Assembly: GCA_946408145.1 (NCBI GenBank) | Contig: CAMJQX010000007.1 | Location: 1 to 19,864 of the forward strand | Origin: an uncultured Clostridia bacterium | GTDB taxonomy: Bacteria; Bacillota_A; Clostridia; Oscillospirales; Oscillospiraceae | Length of the DNA stretch: 19,864 bases | Direction: 5' to 3' | Shown here: in pieces, positions 1 to 7,495 of the stretch | Layout of the letters: each line of letters starts with the position of its first letter | Numbering within the stretch: position 1 is the stretch's first letter | Program-made: the position numbers and the translations under genes | Notes under the pieces: model-generated | What the model was told of the DNA's origin: nothing | The model's input: only the letters and a program-made list of their open reading frames with translations | Databases searched by the model: none

Positions 1-45
1 AATCCATAAAAAATAATTTTTTCCTCTTGCATTATGGTAACCAAC

Positions 46-274
46 ATTTTATAATAATTATACGATGGCGAAACGCCGCAAGGCGTTCCGCCGAGCCGCT
101 TTGCGGCTCAGCAAAACAGCGTTGCTGTTTTGCCGTATATTCATTTCGATGAGCATCGCGAAAATGATTGAAACAATCATTTTCCGCCAAACCTTTGGTT
201 TGGCGGAGCGCAGCAATCGAAAGCTCGATCGCTGCGCTCCCAGCGATGGTCATTATAATCAATTATAATAAAAT
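46..274. repeat. Chain of seven adjacent stem-loops with AT-rich inverted ends; possible MITE-like element
   Basis: Seven stem-loops follow one another almost without gaps. Arms are 67-77/82-92 (one mismatch, loop GCAA), 93-99/103-109 (GAGCCGC, loop TTT), 111-120/124-133 (GCAAAACAGC, loop GTT), 147-151/154-158 (CGATG), 160-170/174-184 (loop AAA), 184-193/197-206 (CCGCCAAACC, loop TTT) and 205-220/225-240 (one mismatch, loop AAGC). The stems differ in sequence, so this is not a tandem repeat. The flanks 46-59 and 261-274 are inverted copies matching at 13 of 14 positions, though both are AT-only and so weak evidence. No transposase and no clear target-site duplication are seen. It could be a mobile miniature element, a structured RNA or an intergenic repeat family. 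The hairpins are seen directly; the element interpretation is inference. Confidence 0.6.
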
Positions 275-362
275 ACACAAAAACGCTCGAAGCATGGAAA
301 AGACTGTCACTTTCGCATGATGAGAGGAAAAGCGGCCCGGGAGGGCCGATGGGAGGAACAAC

Positions 363-1712
363 ATGAACAAACGCGTGCTTTCCGTTCTGCTGAGTCTGGT
401 GCTGCTCGTGTCGCTGATCGGCGGCCTGACGGCGACCGCTTCCGCAGACAGCGACACCATCACCTACACGCTCAAGGCCGGTGATACGGTCGGCAAGGTC
501 TGCCAGACCCTGGGCATCGACTTCGCCAAGAACTACGACTGGATCACCACCAGGAACAACATCACCAACTATTCCGCCCTGCCCGTCGGCACGGTGCTGG
601 TCCTGCCCGCCCCGGGCACCGTCGCCACCGCCACGACCGGCACGGGCGCCGCGACCACGCCCGGCGGCGCCGTCGCCCCCGGCGCGACCACCGCGACCAC
701 GCCCGGCGGCACCACGACCACGACGACCACCACGCCCATCGTGACGGCTGCTCCCGCCGCCGCGACCGACACGGTCGGCGGCTACCTGATCTCCCACACC
801 CTCAAGTCGGGCGAGACGGTCTACAGCGTCTGCAACTACTACGGCATCAAGTTCGACGAGAACTCCGACAAGATCCAGAAGCTCAACAACATCAAGAACT
901 ACACCAGCCTCAAGGTCGGTCAGGTCCTGCTCCTGCCGAGCGCGACGCCTCCCGCCTCCGGCAACTACTACAAGCTCGTCGCGCACAAGGTCGTCAGCGG
1001 CGATACCGTCGTGGCGATCTGCTCGGCCAACGGCATCGAGTACGGCAAGAACATCGACCTGCTGAAGGCGATCAACAACAAGAACGACCTGACCAGCATC
1101 AAGGTCGGCGAGACCTTCCTGGTGCCCGTTCCGGCCACGGCGAGCGGCACGGTCCCCGCGGGCGGCACCACGCCCACCGGCGGCACCACGCCCAGCGGCA
1201 GCACCACCCCGGCGAGCAGCGTCCCCACCATTCAGTACACCATGAAGAGCGGCGACACGGTGGCCAAGGTCTGCCAGACCCTCGGCATCGACTTCTATCA
1301 GAACTACGCCTGGATCACCGCGACCAACAAGATCGCCGACTACAGCAAGATCTATGTCGGCCAGGTGCTGACCCTGCCCGCGCCCGGCACGATCGCCGGC
1401 GGCACCTCGCCCGCGGGCGGCGGCAGCGGGACCACGCCCTCCGGCACCATCACCCCGGCCAGCGGCGGCGCCTACAGCCTGCACACCAGCTCCAACGGCA
1501 CCTACGTCCTGCAGGTCGGCGGCCAGGTCGTCAACAGCGCCAGCCAGGGGCAGACGGTCACGGTCGTCCCCATCCCCGACAAGGGCTATGCGCTTGAGAG
1601 CATCACCGTCACCCGCACCGGCGCCGGTGAGCGCGTCGTCGTCACGAACAACAGCTTCGTGATGCCCGCCTACGAGGTCTCCATCGTCGTGACCTTCAAG
1701 CCCGCGAGCTGA
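363..1712 (+). CDS. Secreted LysM-repeat protein (four LysM-like domains)
   Basis: A 449-residue exported protein expected to bind peptidoglycan through LysM modules. The N-terminus is a signal peptide (MNKR, then a Leu/Val-rich core) with probable cleavage after ATASA at residue 28. Four LysM-like domains lie at about 33-81, 141-195, 202-255 and 290-342. Each has a 'T-x-K-x-G-(D/E)-T-V' opening, a 'VGxxxxLP' closing and one Cys. Domains 1 and 4 share long identical stretches such as VCQTLGIDF, pointing to recent duplication. Linkers are Gly/Thr/Pro/Ala-rich. The C-terminal 80 residues resemble the bacterial repeat domain seen beside InlB-type modules ('VTVVPIPDKGYALESITV', 'SFVMPAYEVSIVVTF'). 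No catalytic domain, sortase motif or transmembrane anchor is visible, so it is probably held non-covalently in the wall. GGAGG lies 6 bases before the ATG. A small CGGCCC/GGGCCG hairpin sits in the leader at 333-348. No good -35 is seen; TATAAT-like boxes occur at 254-269. Confidence 0.88.
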   Translation: MNKRVLSVLLSLVLLVSLIGGLTATASADSDTITYTLKAGDTVGKVCQTLGIDFAKNYDWITTRNNITNYSALPVGTVLVLPAPGTVATATTGTGAATTPGGAVAPGATTATTPGGTTTTTTTTPIVTAAPAAATDTVGGYLISHTLKSGETVYSVCNYYGIKFDENSDKIQKLNNIKNYTSLKVGQVLLLPSATPPASGNYYKLVAHKVVSGDTVVAICSANGIEYGKNIDLLKAINNKNDLTSIKVGETFLVPVPATASGTVPAGGTTPTGGTTPSGSTTPASSVPTIQYTMKSGDTVAKVCQTLGIDFYQNYAWITATNKIADYSKIYVGQVLTLPAPGTIAGGTSPAGGGSGTTPSGTITPASGGAYSLHTSSNGTYVLQVGGQVVNSASQGQTVTVVPIPDKGYALESITVTRTGAGERVVVTNNSFVMPAYEVSIVVTFKPAS

Positions 1713-1740
1713 GAAGCGTATATCATTCACAATCGAGACC

Positions 1741-1788
1741 AGAAGGGCGGATCCGGATGCTTCCGGATCCGCCCCTCTGCTGTTTTTT
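1741..1788 (+). terminator. Rho-independent terminator after the LysM gene
   Basis: A perfect 12-bp stem GGGCGGATCCGG (1745-1756) / CCGGATCCGCCC (1763-1774) with a six-base loop is followed closely by a T-run at 1783-1788. It ends the LysM transcription unit 30 bases after its stop codon. Confidence 0.88.
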
Positions 1789-1931
1789 CGCAGAGCCAAC
1801 CGTCGATCGGCCGTCCGGATGCTTCGGAAAAACGCGGACGAGTGCGGCTCGCCCGCGGGCGATCTTCGCGTCCCGCGGCTTCTGCGAACGAAAACTTGCG
1901 CGCCAAAACGCGCTCTCCAGCGCGGCGGCTC

Positions 1932-1960
1932 TTGTTTTGCGGGGGAAAATCTGATATACT
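1932..1960 (+). promoter_or_regulatory. Sigma-A-type promoter of the DUF1538 operon
   Basis: TTGTTT (1932-1937), a 17-base spacer, then TATACT (1955-1960) preceded by TGA, an extended -10. The -35 is weak but the -10 is good and the position fits a start near 1967, about 20 bases before the GTG of the first gene. Confidence 0.6.
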
Positions 1961-1986
1961 GATAAATCAGGAAAGGAGGGGGGAAC

Positions 1987-3516
1987 GTGAAAAAAGCCTT
2001 GCTGCTCAAGCTACGGGAAGCGCTGAGCTCGGTTCTCCCCGTGGCCTTGATCGTCCTGCTCGTATCCTTCACCCCGCTCGCGCCGCTCAGCTGGCTCGAG
2101 CGCGGCGTCTTCGCCGCGAGCGCCGTGCTGCTGGTGCTCGGCATCGGGCTCTTCAACCTCGGTGCGGATCTCGCGATGACGCCGATGGGGCGGCATATCG
2201 GCGTCGGCCTCACCAAATCCAAACGCCTCGGCATCCTGGTCGCCGTCTGCTTTCTGATGGGCGTGCTGATCACGGTGGCAGAGCCGGATCTCTCCGTCCT
2301 CGCCGGGCAGATCAGCGCGGTGGTGGATTCCACGATGCTGATCGTCACGGTGGGCGTCGGCGTGGGCCTGTTTCTCGCCCTCGCGATCGTCCGCATCGTC
2401 TCCCGCACGGATCTGACGGCGCTGCTGCTGTTTTTCTACATGCTGCTTTTCGCCTTCGCCGCCCTGCTGATCTCCGGCGGGGCGCAGGCCTTCCTCCCGC
2501 TGGCCTTTGACTCCGGCGGCGTCACCACCGGGCCCATCACCGTGCCCTTCATCATGGCCCTCGGCATCGGCATCGCCCAGTCCCTGGGCGGCAGGAACGC
2601 GGGGGAGAACAGCTTCGGCCTGATCGCGCTTTGCTCCGTCGGGCCGGTGCTGGCCGTGCTGATCCTGAGCCTCGGCAGCGCGGGCGGCTCGATCCGCTTC
2701 CCCATGCCGGACTATTCCGTCAGCGCCTTCTCCGGCCCCGGCTTCTGGCATCTGCTGGGGGAGACCTGCTGGGATGTCGCAAAGTCTCTTCTGCTGATGA
2801 TCCTCTTCTTCGGCGTGCTGCAGGTGACGATACTGCATCTGCCGCGGCAGAAGCTGATACAGATCCTCTTCGGCCTGGTCTTCGCCTTCGTTGGCCTCGT
2901 GACCTTCCTTGTCGCGGTCACGGTAGGCTTTATGCCGGTCGGCTACCACATCGGCAGCTCGATGGCCGCCTTCAGCGGAAAGTGGCTGCTGGCCTTCGCC
3001 TTCGTCATCGGCATGGTCGTCGTGCTGGCCGAGCCCGCCGTCCACGTGCTCAATTCGCAGGTGGAGGAGGTGACCAACGGCACGGTGACACGCGGCCAGA
3101 TGCTGGCGGCGCTGTCCGTCGGCGTGGGCCTGTCTATAGGCCTGTCCGTGCTGCGCCTGCTGCTGGGCTTTTCTCTGCTGTACTATCTGATCCCCGGGTA
3201 TCTGCTGTCGCTGGGGCTTTCCTTCTTCGTGCCGAAGCTCTACACCGCCATCGCCTTTGACTCCGGCGGCGTCGCCAGCGGCCCGCTGACGAGCAGCTTC
3301 ATCCTGCCCATGACCATCGGCGCCTGCGTCGCCCTGCGCGGGGCCGACGCGGTGATGGACTTCGCCTTCGGCGTGGTCGCGCTGGTCGCCATGACCCCGC
3401 TGATCACGATCCAGGCGCTGGGCTTCCGCTCGATCCTGTCGCGCATCATGCGTGAAAACGCCGCGATCCGCCGGATCCTCTCGGCGGACGATGCGCAGAT
3501 CATCTATTTCAAGTGA
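1987..3516 (+). CDS. DUF1538 family multi-pass membrane protein (putative transporter)
   Basis: A 509-residue integral membrane protein with about a dozen hydrophobic segments. It is an internal duplication. The first half carries MGRHIG, a 'VAEPDLSVLAGQ' segment and 'AFDSGGVTTGPITVPF' (Asp175). The second half carries GYHIG, 'LAEPAVHVLNSQ' and 'AFDSGGVASGPLTSSF' (Asp425), about 250 residues later. The paired FDSGGV(T/A)xGP motif is what identifies DUF1538, a family without a proven substrate. The inverted-repeat-like architecture suggests a transporter (inference). The start is GTG at 1987, with AAGGAGGG seven bases upstream; no ATG fits the start better. Two P-II-like genes follow 10 bases downstream and are the likely regulators, as P-II proteins commonly gate membrane transporters such as AmtB. 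The large antisense frames over this gene are shadows. Confidence 0.88.
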   Translation: MKKALLLKLREALSSVLPVALIVLLVSFTPLAPLSWLERGVFAASAVLLVLGIGLFNLGADLAMTPMGRHIGVGLTKSKRLGILVAVCFLMGVLITVAEPDLSVLAGQISAVVDSTMLIVTVGVGVGLFLALAIVRIVSRTDLTALLLFFYMLLFAFAALLISGGAQAFLPLAFDSGGVTTGPITVPFIMALGIGIAQSLGGRNAGENSFGLIALCSVGPVLAVLILSLGSAGGSIRFPMPDYSVSAFSGPGFWHLLGETCWDVAKSLLLMILFFGVLQVTILHLPRQKLIQILFGLVFAFVGLVTFLVAVTVGFMPVGYHIGSSMAAFSGKWLLAFAFVIGMVVVLAEPAVHVLNSQVEEVTNGTVTRGQMLAALSVGVGLSIGLSVLRLLLGFSLLYYLIPGYLLSLGLSFFVPKLYTAIAFDSGGVASGPLTSSFILPMTIGACVALRGADAVMDFAFGVVALVAMTPLITIQALGFRSILSRIMRENAAIRRILSADDAQIIYFK

Positions 3517-3526
3517 GGTGCTGAGC

Positions 3527-3928
3527 ATGGCGGAACGGCAGAAACTGCAGCCCGTGCCGTCCGGCGCGACCTTCGCGCCGAACAGGCTCGCGCTGCTGGT
3601 GACCATCGTGCAGAAGGGCAAGGGGACTTTCTTTGCCGACTTTCTGCAGACCTTTGACGCAAACCTCCAGATCAGCGTCGTCGGCACCGGGACGGCGCAG
3701 TCCGATCTGGTGGAGTTCCTCGGCCTGAAGGACAACAAGCGCAGCGTGATTTTCAGCGTTGTGCGCGAGGACCGGGTGGATAAGATCTTCGAGGCGCTGC
3801 AGGAGCGTTTCCAGACCGTCAACAACGGCACCGGCATCTCCTTCACGATCCCGCTCACGAGCGTGATCGGCAAGCTGAGCTACGGTTTTTTGAGCAATGA
3901 ACGCCGTGTTGTCAAGGGGGATGAGTGA
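3527..3928 (+). CDS. P-II-like (GlnB fold) regulator, first of two
   Basis: A 133-residue soluble protein with a ferredoxin-like P-II pattern: first strand 'RLALLVTIVQKGKG' (20-33), helix 'ADFLQTFDANLQ', strand, and a C-terminal 'TGISFTIPLTSVIG' that matches the B-loop and last strand of P-II ('GDGKIFVSPVEE' type). The T-loop region is short and lacks the uridylylated Tyr51 of enteric GlnB, so regulation by nucleotide or metabolite binding, not modification, is likely. The ATG at 3527 is preceded by GAGGTG overlapping the DUF1538 stop; in-frame starts further upstream lie inside DUF1538. The gene lies between the DUF1538 membrane protein and a second P-II-like gene that overlaps or abuts its stop, so all three probably act together, perhaps as regulators of the DUF1538 protein. 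Family assignment is from pattern, not a search. Confidence 0.75.
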   Translation: MAERQKLQPVPSGATFAPNRLALLVTIVQKGKGTFFADFLQTFDANLQISVVGTGTAQSDLVEFLGLKDNKRSVIFSVVREDRVDKIFEALQERFQTVNNGTGISFTIPLTSVIGKLSYGFLSNERRVVKGDE

Positions 3929-3929
3929 G

Positions 3930-4274
3930 ATGGAAAAGAAATACGAGGCGGTATTCTGCATCATCAACGCCGGCTTTGCGGACGAGGTCATGTACGCGGC
4001 GAGAAAGGCCGGCGCCGGCGGCGGCACGATCATCAAGGGCCGTGGGACGGCGCCGCTGGAGGCCGAAAAGCTCTTCAAGATCACGGTCGAGCCGGAAAAG
4101 GAGATCGTGATGATGCTCGTGCCCGAGGAGATCAAGGACGATGTGCTGCGCGAGCTGTACCACTCCGTCGGCCTGAGCACCACCGGGCACGGGATCGTCT
4201 TCTCCATGCCGGTGGACCGCGCGCTCGGCCTGAGCGAGCAGAAGCCGGAGCCGGAGGAGAAGGAAGAGGACTGA
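3930..4274 (+). CDS. P-II-like (GlnB fold) regulator, second of two
   Basis: A 114-residue protein, closer to classical P-II length (about 112). It starts 'KKYEAVFCIINAGFADEVMY', has 'GGGTIIKGRGT' (30-40) leading into a short T-loop without a modifiable Tyr, and a B-loop-like 'TGHGIVFSMPVDRAL' (85-99). The C-terminus is an acidic tail (PEPEEKEED). The start at ATG 3930 is chosen because AAGGGGG lies nine bases upstream. The in-frame ATG at 3921 is directly against that ribosome site and would overlap the previous stop (3926-3928). Tight coupling to the first P-II-like gene suggests equal production and perhaps heterotrimers (inference). The two proteins are clearly different in sequence, so this is not a recent tandem copy. 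Confidence 0.82.
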   Translation: MEKKYEAVFCIINAGFADEVMYAARKAGAGGGTIIKGRGTAPLEAEKLFKITVEPEKEIVMMLVPEEIKDDVLRELYHSVGLSTTGHGIVFSMPVDRALGLSEQKPEPEEKEED

Positions 4275-4330
4275 GGCGGGGCGGCTGAAAGCCTCGCGCC
4301 CGCAAAGCTTTCCGAAAGCGACATTTGACG

Positions 4331-4726
4331 ATGAAAAAAGCAGACAACAAGAAAAAAAGGCTCTACGACCTGCTGCTGATCGGGGGCGTCCTGATCCTCG
4401 CGGCGGTGCTGCTGTTCGTCTTCGTCCTCAACAGACGGGGAAACAGCGACACGGCGGACGGGCCCTGCGCCGTGGTGCTCATAAACGGCGAGGAGGCCGG
4501 ACGCTATCCGCTCACGAAAAACGGCAGCTTCCCGCTCAACGGCGGCACCAACACCCTGGTCGTCGAGGACGGCTACGCCTGGGTGACGGACTCCGATTGT
4601 CCGGATAAGATCTGTGAGCATATGGGCAAGATACATATGAACGGCCAGCTGATCGTCTGCCTCCCCAACGGCGTGATCGTCACGGTCGAGGGCGGCGAGG
4701 ACAGCGGCGTGGACATTTTCGGGTGA
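4331..4726 (+). CDS. NusG domain II-containing membrane-anchored protein
   Basis: A 131-residue protein with a lysine-rich N-terminus, one transmembrane segment (about 12-33, 'LLLIGGVLILAAVLLFVFVL') and a small extracytoplasmic domain. That domain shows the NusG-domain-II-like pattern of Firmicute proteins: 'VVLINGEEAGRYPL', 'NTLVVEDGYAWVTDSDCPDKIC', 'GKIHMNGQLIVCLPNGVIVTV'. The Cys pair in 'DCPDKIC' and the later Cys are typical of this group. It is not the transcription factor NusG, only its domain II. The function is unknown; such genes often sit directly before Gx-family transporters, as here. ATG 4331 is used; a TTG six bases upstream is an alternative. The ribosome site is weak, so translation may depend on upstream genes. 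Confidence 0.82.
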   Translation: MKKADNKKKRLYDLLLIGGVLILAAVLLFVFVLNRRGNSDTADGPCAVVLINGEEAGRYPLTKNGSFPLNGGTNTLVVEDGYAWVTDSDCPDKICEHMGKIHMNGQLIVCLPNGVIVTVEGGEDSGVDIFG

Positions 4727-4731
4727 AGCCT

Positions 4732-5226
4732 ATGAAGACGAAAAAAGTCGCGGTGATGGGGCTGGCGGTCGCGCTGGCCATGATCCTCTCCTTCGTGGAG
4801 AGCCAGATCCCGCCGCTCTTCCCCATGATCCCCGGCATCAAGCTGGGCCTTGCGAACATCGCGGTGGTCTTCGTGCTCTACAAGCTGGGCTGGAAGGAAG
4901 CGCTGACGATCTCGCTGCTGCGCGTGTTCCTGGTGACGCTGCTGTTCGGCAACCTCGGCCTCCTGTGGTACAGCCTGGCCGGGGCGGTGCTGAGCCTGGC
5001 GGGCATGATCGCGCTGAAAAAGACGGGCCTCTTTTCCGAGATCGCGGTCAGCGTGGTCGGCGGCGTGCTGCACAATGCGGGCCAGATCGCCGTGGCCTGC
5101 ATCCTCTTTGATACCGGCAAGCTGCTGTATTATCTGCCCTTCCTGATGATCAGCGGCACGGTCGCGGGCATCGCGATCGGCCTGCTCGCCGGGATCATGA
5201 TCAAGCGGATCCGCGTGGAGGGATAA
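4732..5226 (+). CDS. Gx transporter family protein (annotated in relatives as heptaprenyl diphosphate synthase component I)
   Basis: A 164-residue membrane protein with about five hydrophobic segments. The family pattern is visible in 'LSFVESQIPP', 'PGIKLGLANIAVVF', 'LLFGNLGLLWYSLAGA' and 'GGVLHNAGQIAVAC'. It resembles the membrane part of ECF-type or small-substrate importers. The older name heptaprenyl diphosphate synthase component I is by similarity and probably misleading, since the true soluble HepS is unrelated. Here no polyprenyl synthase gene follows. ATG 4732 is chosen; GTG 4723, overlapping the previous stop as GTGA, is equally possible, and neither has a clear ribosome site. Coupling with the NusG-II gene supports joint function at the membrane (inference). 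Confidence 0.82.
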   Translation: MKTKKVAVMGLAVALAMILSFVESQIPPLFPMIPGIKLGLANIAVVFVLYKLGWKEALTISLLRVFLVTLLFGNLGLLWYSLAGAVLSLAGMIALKKTGLFSEIAVSVVGGVLHNAGQIAVACILFDTGKLLYYLPFLMISGTVAGIAIGLLAGIMIKRIRVEG

Positions 5227-5229
5227 CGC

Positions 5230-5943
5230 ATGAATCTGACGCTTATCGCAGCCGCGGTGATCCCCGCGATCTGGCTGCTCATCAAGGTATACCGCGCCGA
5301 CCGCCTCGAAAAGGAGCCGGTGCGGCTGATCCTGCTGCTGGTGCTCGGCGGCGTGTTCTCAACGCTGCTCGCCTCGTTCACGGAGCAGCTGGGCGACATC
5401 GCGATCGCCTACTTCCTCCCGGAGGGGACGCTGTGGTACGATATCCTGCTGTACTTCGTGGTGGTGGCCTTCTCGGAGGAGGGCTTCAAGTACCTGCTGC
5501 TGAAAAACCGCACCTGGCGCTCGCCGGAGTTCAACTGCCTGTTTGACGGCGTGGTCTACGCGGTCGCCGTCTCGCTCGGCTTCGCGCTCTGGGAGAACAT
5601 CGGCTACGTGCTCAGATACGGCATGGGTGCGGCCGTGGCCCGCGCGCTGACGGCCGTGCCGGGACACGCCTGCTTCGGCGTCTTCATGGGCGCGTGGTAC
5701 GGCTTTGCCAAGCGCCGCGACCTGCAGCGGGACGAGCCCCACTCCGCCCGCTGCCGCCGCATGGCGGTGCTGGTGCCCGCGCTGCTGCACGGCTGCTACG
5801 ACTTCATCGCCGTCCGCCAGACCGAGGCGCTGAGCACCGTGTTCGTGGTCTTCGTGCTGGGGATGTTCTTCACGGCCAGCCGCCTGGTGACGCGGATGTC
5901 GAAAAACGACGAGTATATGAATCCGGGCTGGTATATGTTCTGA
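5230..5943 (+). CDS. PrsW family intramembrane metalloprotease
   Basis: A 237-residue polytopic membrane protein. PrsW/Abi-type motifs are visible in order: 'SEEGFKYLLL' with Glu83, Glu84 and Lys87, 'FDGVVYAVAVSLGFALWENIGY' (Glu in WEN), 'GHACFGVFMG' with His146, and 'HGCYDF' with His187 and Asp191. These are the expected metal ligands and catalytic Glu residues. In Bacillus subtilis PrsW cleaves the anti-sigma factor RsiW. No ECF sigma or anti-sigma gene is next to it here, so the substrate is unknown. The start ATG lies three bases after the Gx stop, with GGAGGGA seven bases upstream. It is the last gene of the six-gene unit beginning at 1987. Confidence 0.88.
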   Translation: MNLTLIAAAVIPAIWLLIKVYRADRLEKEPVRLILLLVLGGVFSTLLASFTEQLGDIAIAYFLPEGTLWYDILLYFVVVAFSEEGFKYLLLKNRTWRSPEFNCLFDGVVYAVAVSLGFALWENIGYVLRYGMGAAVARALTAVPGHACFGVFMGAWYGFAKRRDLQRDEPHSARCRRMAVLVPALLHGCYDFIAVRQTEALSTVFVVFVLGMFFTASRLVTRMSKNDEYMNPGWYMF

Positions 5944-5947
5944 TCAA

Positions 5948-5998
5948 AATCGAAATAAAAAGCGGATCGCCGGGGCGATCCGTTTTTTATTTCGATTT
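5948..5998 (+). terminator. Long terminator hairpin ending the DUF1538-prsW operon
   Basis: A 24-base arm at 5948-5971 pairs with 5974-5997 around a GG turn. The core GGATCGCC/GGCGATCC is continued by an A-rich arm against a T-rich arm (TTTTTTATTTCGATTT), with one G-T wobble. The near-symmetry would let it work in either direction. Confidence 0.85.
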
Positions 5999-6016
5999 AT
6001 CCTCCGCCGGAGGCCT

Positions 6017-6045
6017 TGCTTTTTGCCCGCGTATCGTGTAAAATG
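6017..6045 (+). promoter_or_regulatory. Promoter of the MATE gene
   Basis: TTGCTT (6017-6022), 17-base spacer, TAAAAT (6040-6045). It starts right after the preceding terminator and about 30 bases before the MATE start codon. Confidence 0.6.
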
Positions 6046-6074
6046 GCGCGGACTACAGACAAGGGTGCTTTGCT

Positions 6075-7457
6075 ATGAAACGATACATCGGGAACAGGGC
6101 TTTCTACCGCAAGCTCTTTACGGTCATGCTGCCGATCCTGATCCAAAACCTGATCACGAACTTCGTGAGCCTGCTGGACAATATCATGGTCGGGCAGGTG
6201 GGCACGGAGCCGATGTCCGGCGTGGCCATCGTCAACCAGCTCTTCTTCGTCTTCTGCCTGTGCATCTTCGGCGGACTGGCGGGGCCGGGCATCTTCACCG
6301 CCCAGTTCTTCGGCAAGGGCGACGACGAGGGCGTGCGTTATACGATGCGCGTCAAGCTCTACGTCGCGCTCGGCGCGGTGCTCGTGTTCGGCGCGCTGCT
6401 GATCCGCTTCGGCGACACGCTGATCGGCCTCTTCCTCCACGAGGGAGAGGAGGGCCTTGACCTCGCCGCCACGCTCGGATACGGCAAGAGCTATCTGAAC
6501 GTGATGCTCTGGCAGATGATTCCCTTCGCCGCCTGCCAGCTCTACGCGAGCACGCTGCGTGAGGCGGGGGAGACCGTCCTGCCCATGAAGGCGGGCGTCA
6601 TCGCCGTCTTTGTCAACCTCTGCTTCAACTACATCCTCATCTTCGGCAAACTCGGCTTCCCGGCCATGGGCGTCGTCGGCGCCGCGATCGCCACCGTGAT
6701 CGCGCGCGTCGTCGAGTGCGCCATCGTGATCACATGGCCCTACCGCCATCCGGAGCGCTGCCCCTATGTGAAGGGCGCCTTCCGCAGCCTCGCCGTCCCC
6801 GGCGCGCTGTTCCGGCAGATCGCGGTGATGGGCCTGCCGCTGCTCGTCAACGAGCTCCTCTGGTCCGGCGGCATGACTACGCTCAACCAATGCTACTCCC
6901 TGCGCGGGCTGGAGGTCGTCTCCGCTTTCAACATCTCCTCTACGATCTCAAACCTCTTCTTCTGCGCCTTCCTGGCCATGGGCAACGCCATCGCCATCAT
7001 CGTCGGCCAGCTGCTCGGCGCGGGCGAACTGGAGAAGGCCAGGGACGACGACCGCAAGCTGATCGCTTTCTCGGTCGCGCTGAGCGTCGCGGTCGGCGGC
7101 GTGATGGCGCTGGCCTCGCCGCTGCTGCCGCGCATGTACAACACCACCGAGGGCGTGCGGCAGCTGGCCGTCGGTCTGCTGCTGATCGGCGCGGCGCTGA
7201 TGCCGCTGCATGCCTTTGCCAACTCCTGCTACTTTACGCTCCGCTCCGGCGGCAAGACCATCATCACCTTCGTCTTCGACAGCGTGTTCACCTGGCTGCT
7301 GTCGATCCCGGCGGCCTTCATCCTCTCGCGCTGTACGAGCCTTCCGATCCTGCCGATGTATGCCGCCGTCGAGGCGCTCAACATCTTCAAATGCATCCTC
7401 GGCCTTGTGCTGGTACGCAGCGGGAGATGGGTCGTGAACCTCGTGGGCGAAAACTGA
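6075..7457 (+). CDS. MATE family efflux transporter
   Basis: A 460-residue, twelve-segment membrane protein of the usual MATE length. It opens with the typical 'LFTVMLPILIQNLITNFVSLLDNIMVGQVGTEPMSGVAIVNQLFFV', here recognisable in parts such as LLDNIMVGQVG. The start of the second half shows 'MGLPLLVNELLWSGG' and 'AFNISSTISNLF', consistent with the two-lobed fold. MATE proteins export cationic drugs or metabolites by Na+ or H+ antiport; the substrate here cannot be told. It is a single-gene unit with AAGGGTG nine bases before ATG, its own promoter, and a terminator shared with the convergent sigE. An antisense-strand frame covering its 3' part and sigE is a shadow. Confidence 0.92.
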   Translation: MKRYIGNRAFYRKLFTVMLPILIQNLITNFVSLLDNIMVGQVGTEPMSGVAIVNQLFFVFCLCIFGGLAGPGIFTAQFFGKGDDEGVRYTMRVKLYVALGAVLVFGALLIRFGDTLIGLFLHEGEEGLDLAATLGYGKSYLNVMLWQMIPFAACQLYASTLREAGETVLPMKAGVIAVFVNLCFNYILIFGKLGFPAMGVVGAAIATVIARVVECAIVITWPYRHPERCPYVKGAFRSLAVPGALFRQIAVMGLPLLVNELLWSGGMTTLNQCYSLRGLEVVSAFNISSTISNLFFCAFLAMGNAIAIIVGQLLGAGELEKARDDDRKLIAFSVALSVAVGGVMALASPLLPRMYNTTEGVRQLAVGLLLIGAALMPLHAFANSCYFTLRSGGKTIITFVFDSVFTWLLSIPAAFILSRCTSLPILPMYAAVEALNIFKCILGLVLVRSGRWVVNLVGEN

Positions 7458-7464
7458 AGACAAA

Positions 7465-7491
7465 GCCCCTGACCGAAAACCGGTCAGGGGC
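7465..7491. terminator. Bidirectional terminator between MATE gene and sigE
   Basis: GCCCCTGACCG (7465-7475) and CGGTCAGGGGC (7481-7491) form a perfect 11-bp stem with loop AAAAC. GACA/TGTC flanks can extend it. It begins 7 bases after the MATE stop and 4 bases after the sigE stop on the other strand, so it serves both convergent genes. T-runs are short. Confidence 0.8.
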
Positions 7492-7495
7492 TCTG

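Noticed and set aside
67..240. Stem-loop chain as a CRISPR array
   Set aside because: The palindromes have different sequences and there are no regular repeats with spacers, nor cas genes.
177..2408. A 743-residue minus-strand frame across the LysM and DUF1538 genes
   Set aside because: It runs through a terminator, two promoters and the stem-loop chain, and gives low-complexity Gly/Arg/Ala protein, as expected from GC-biased antisense.
2011..3873. A 620-residue minus-strand frame opposite DUF1538
   Set aside because: Rich in His, Asp, Gln and Arg, with no family features; it is the shadow of a membrane protein gene.
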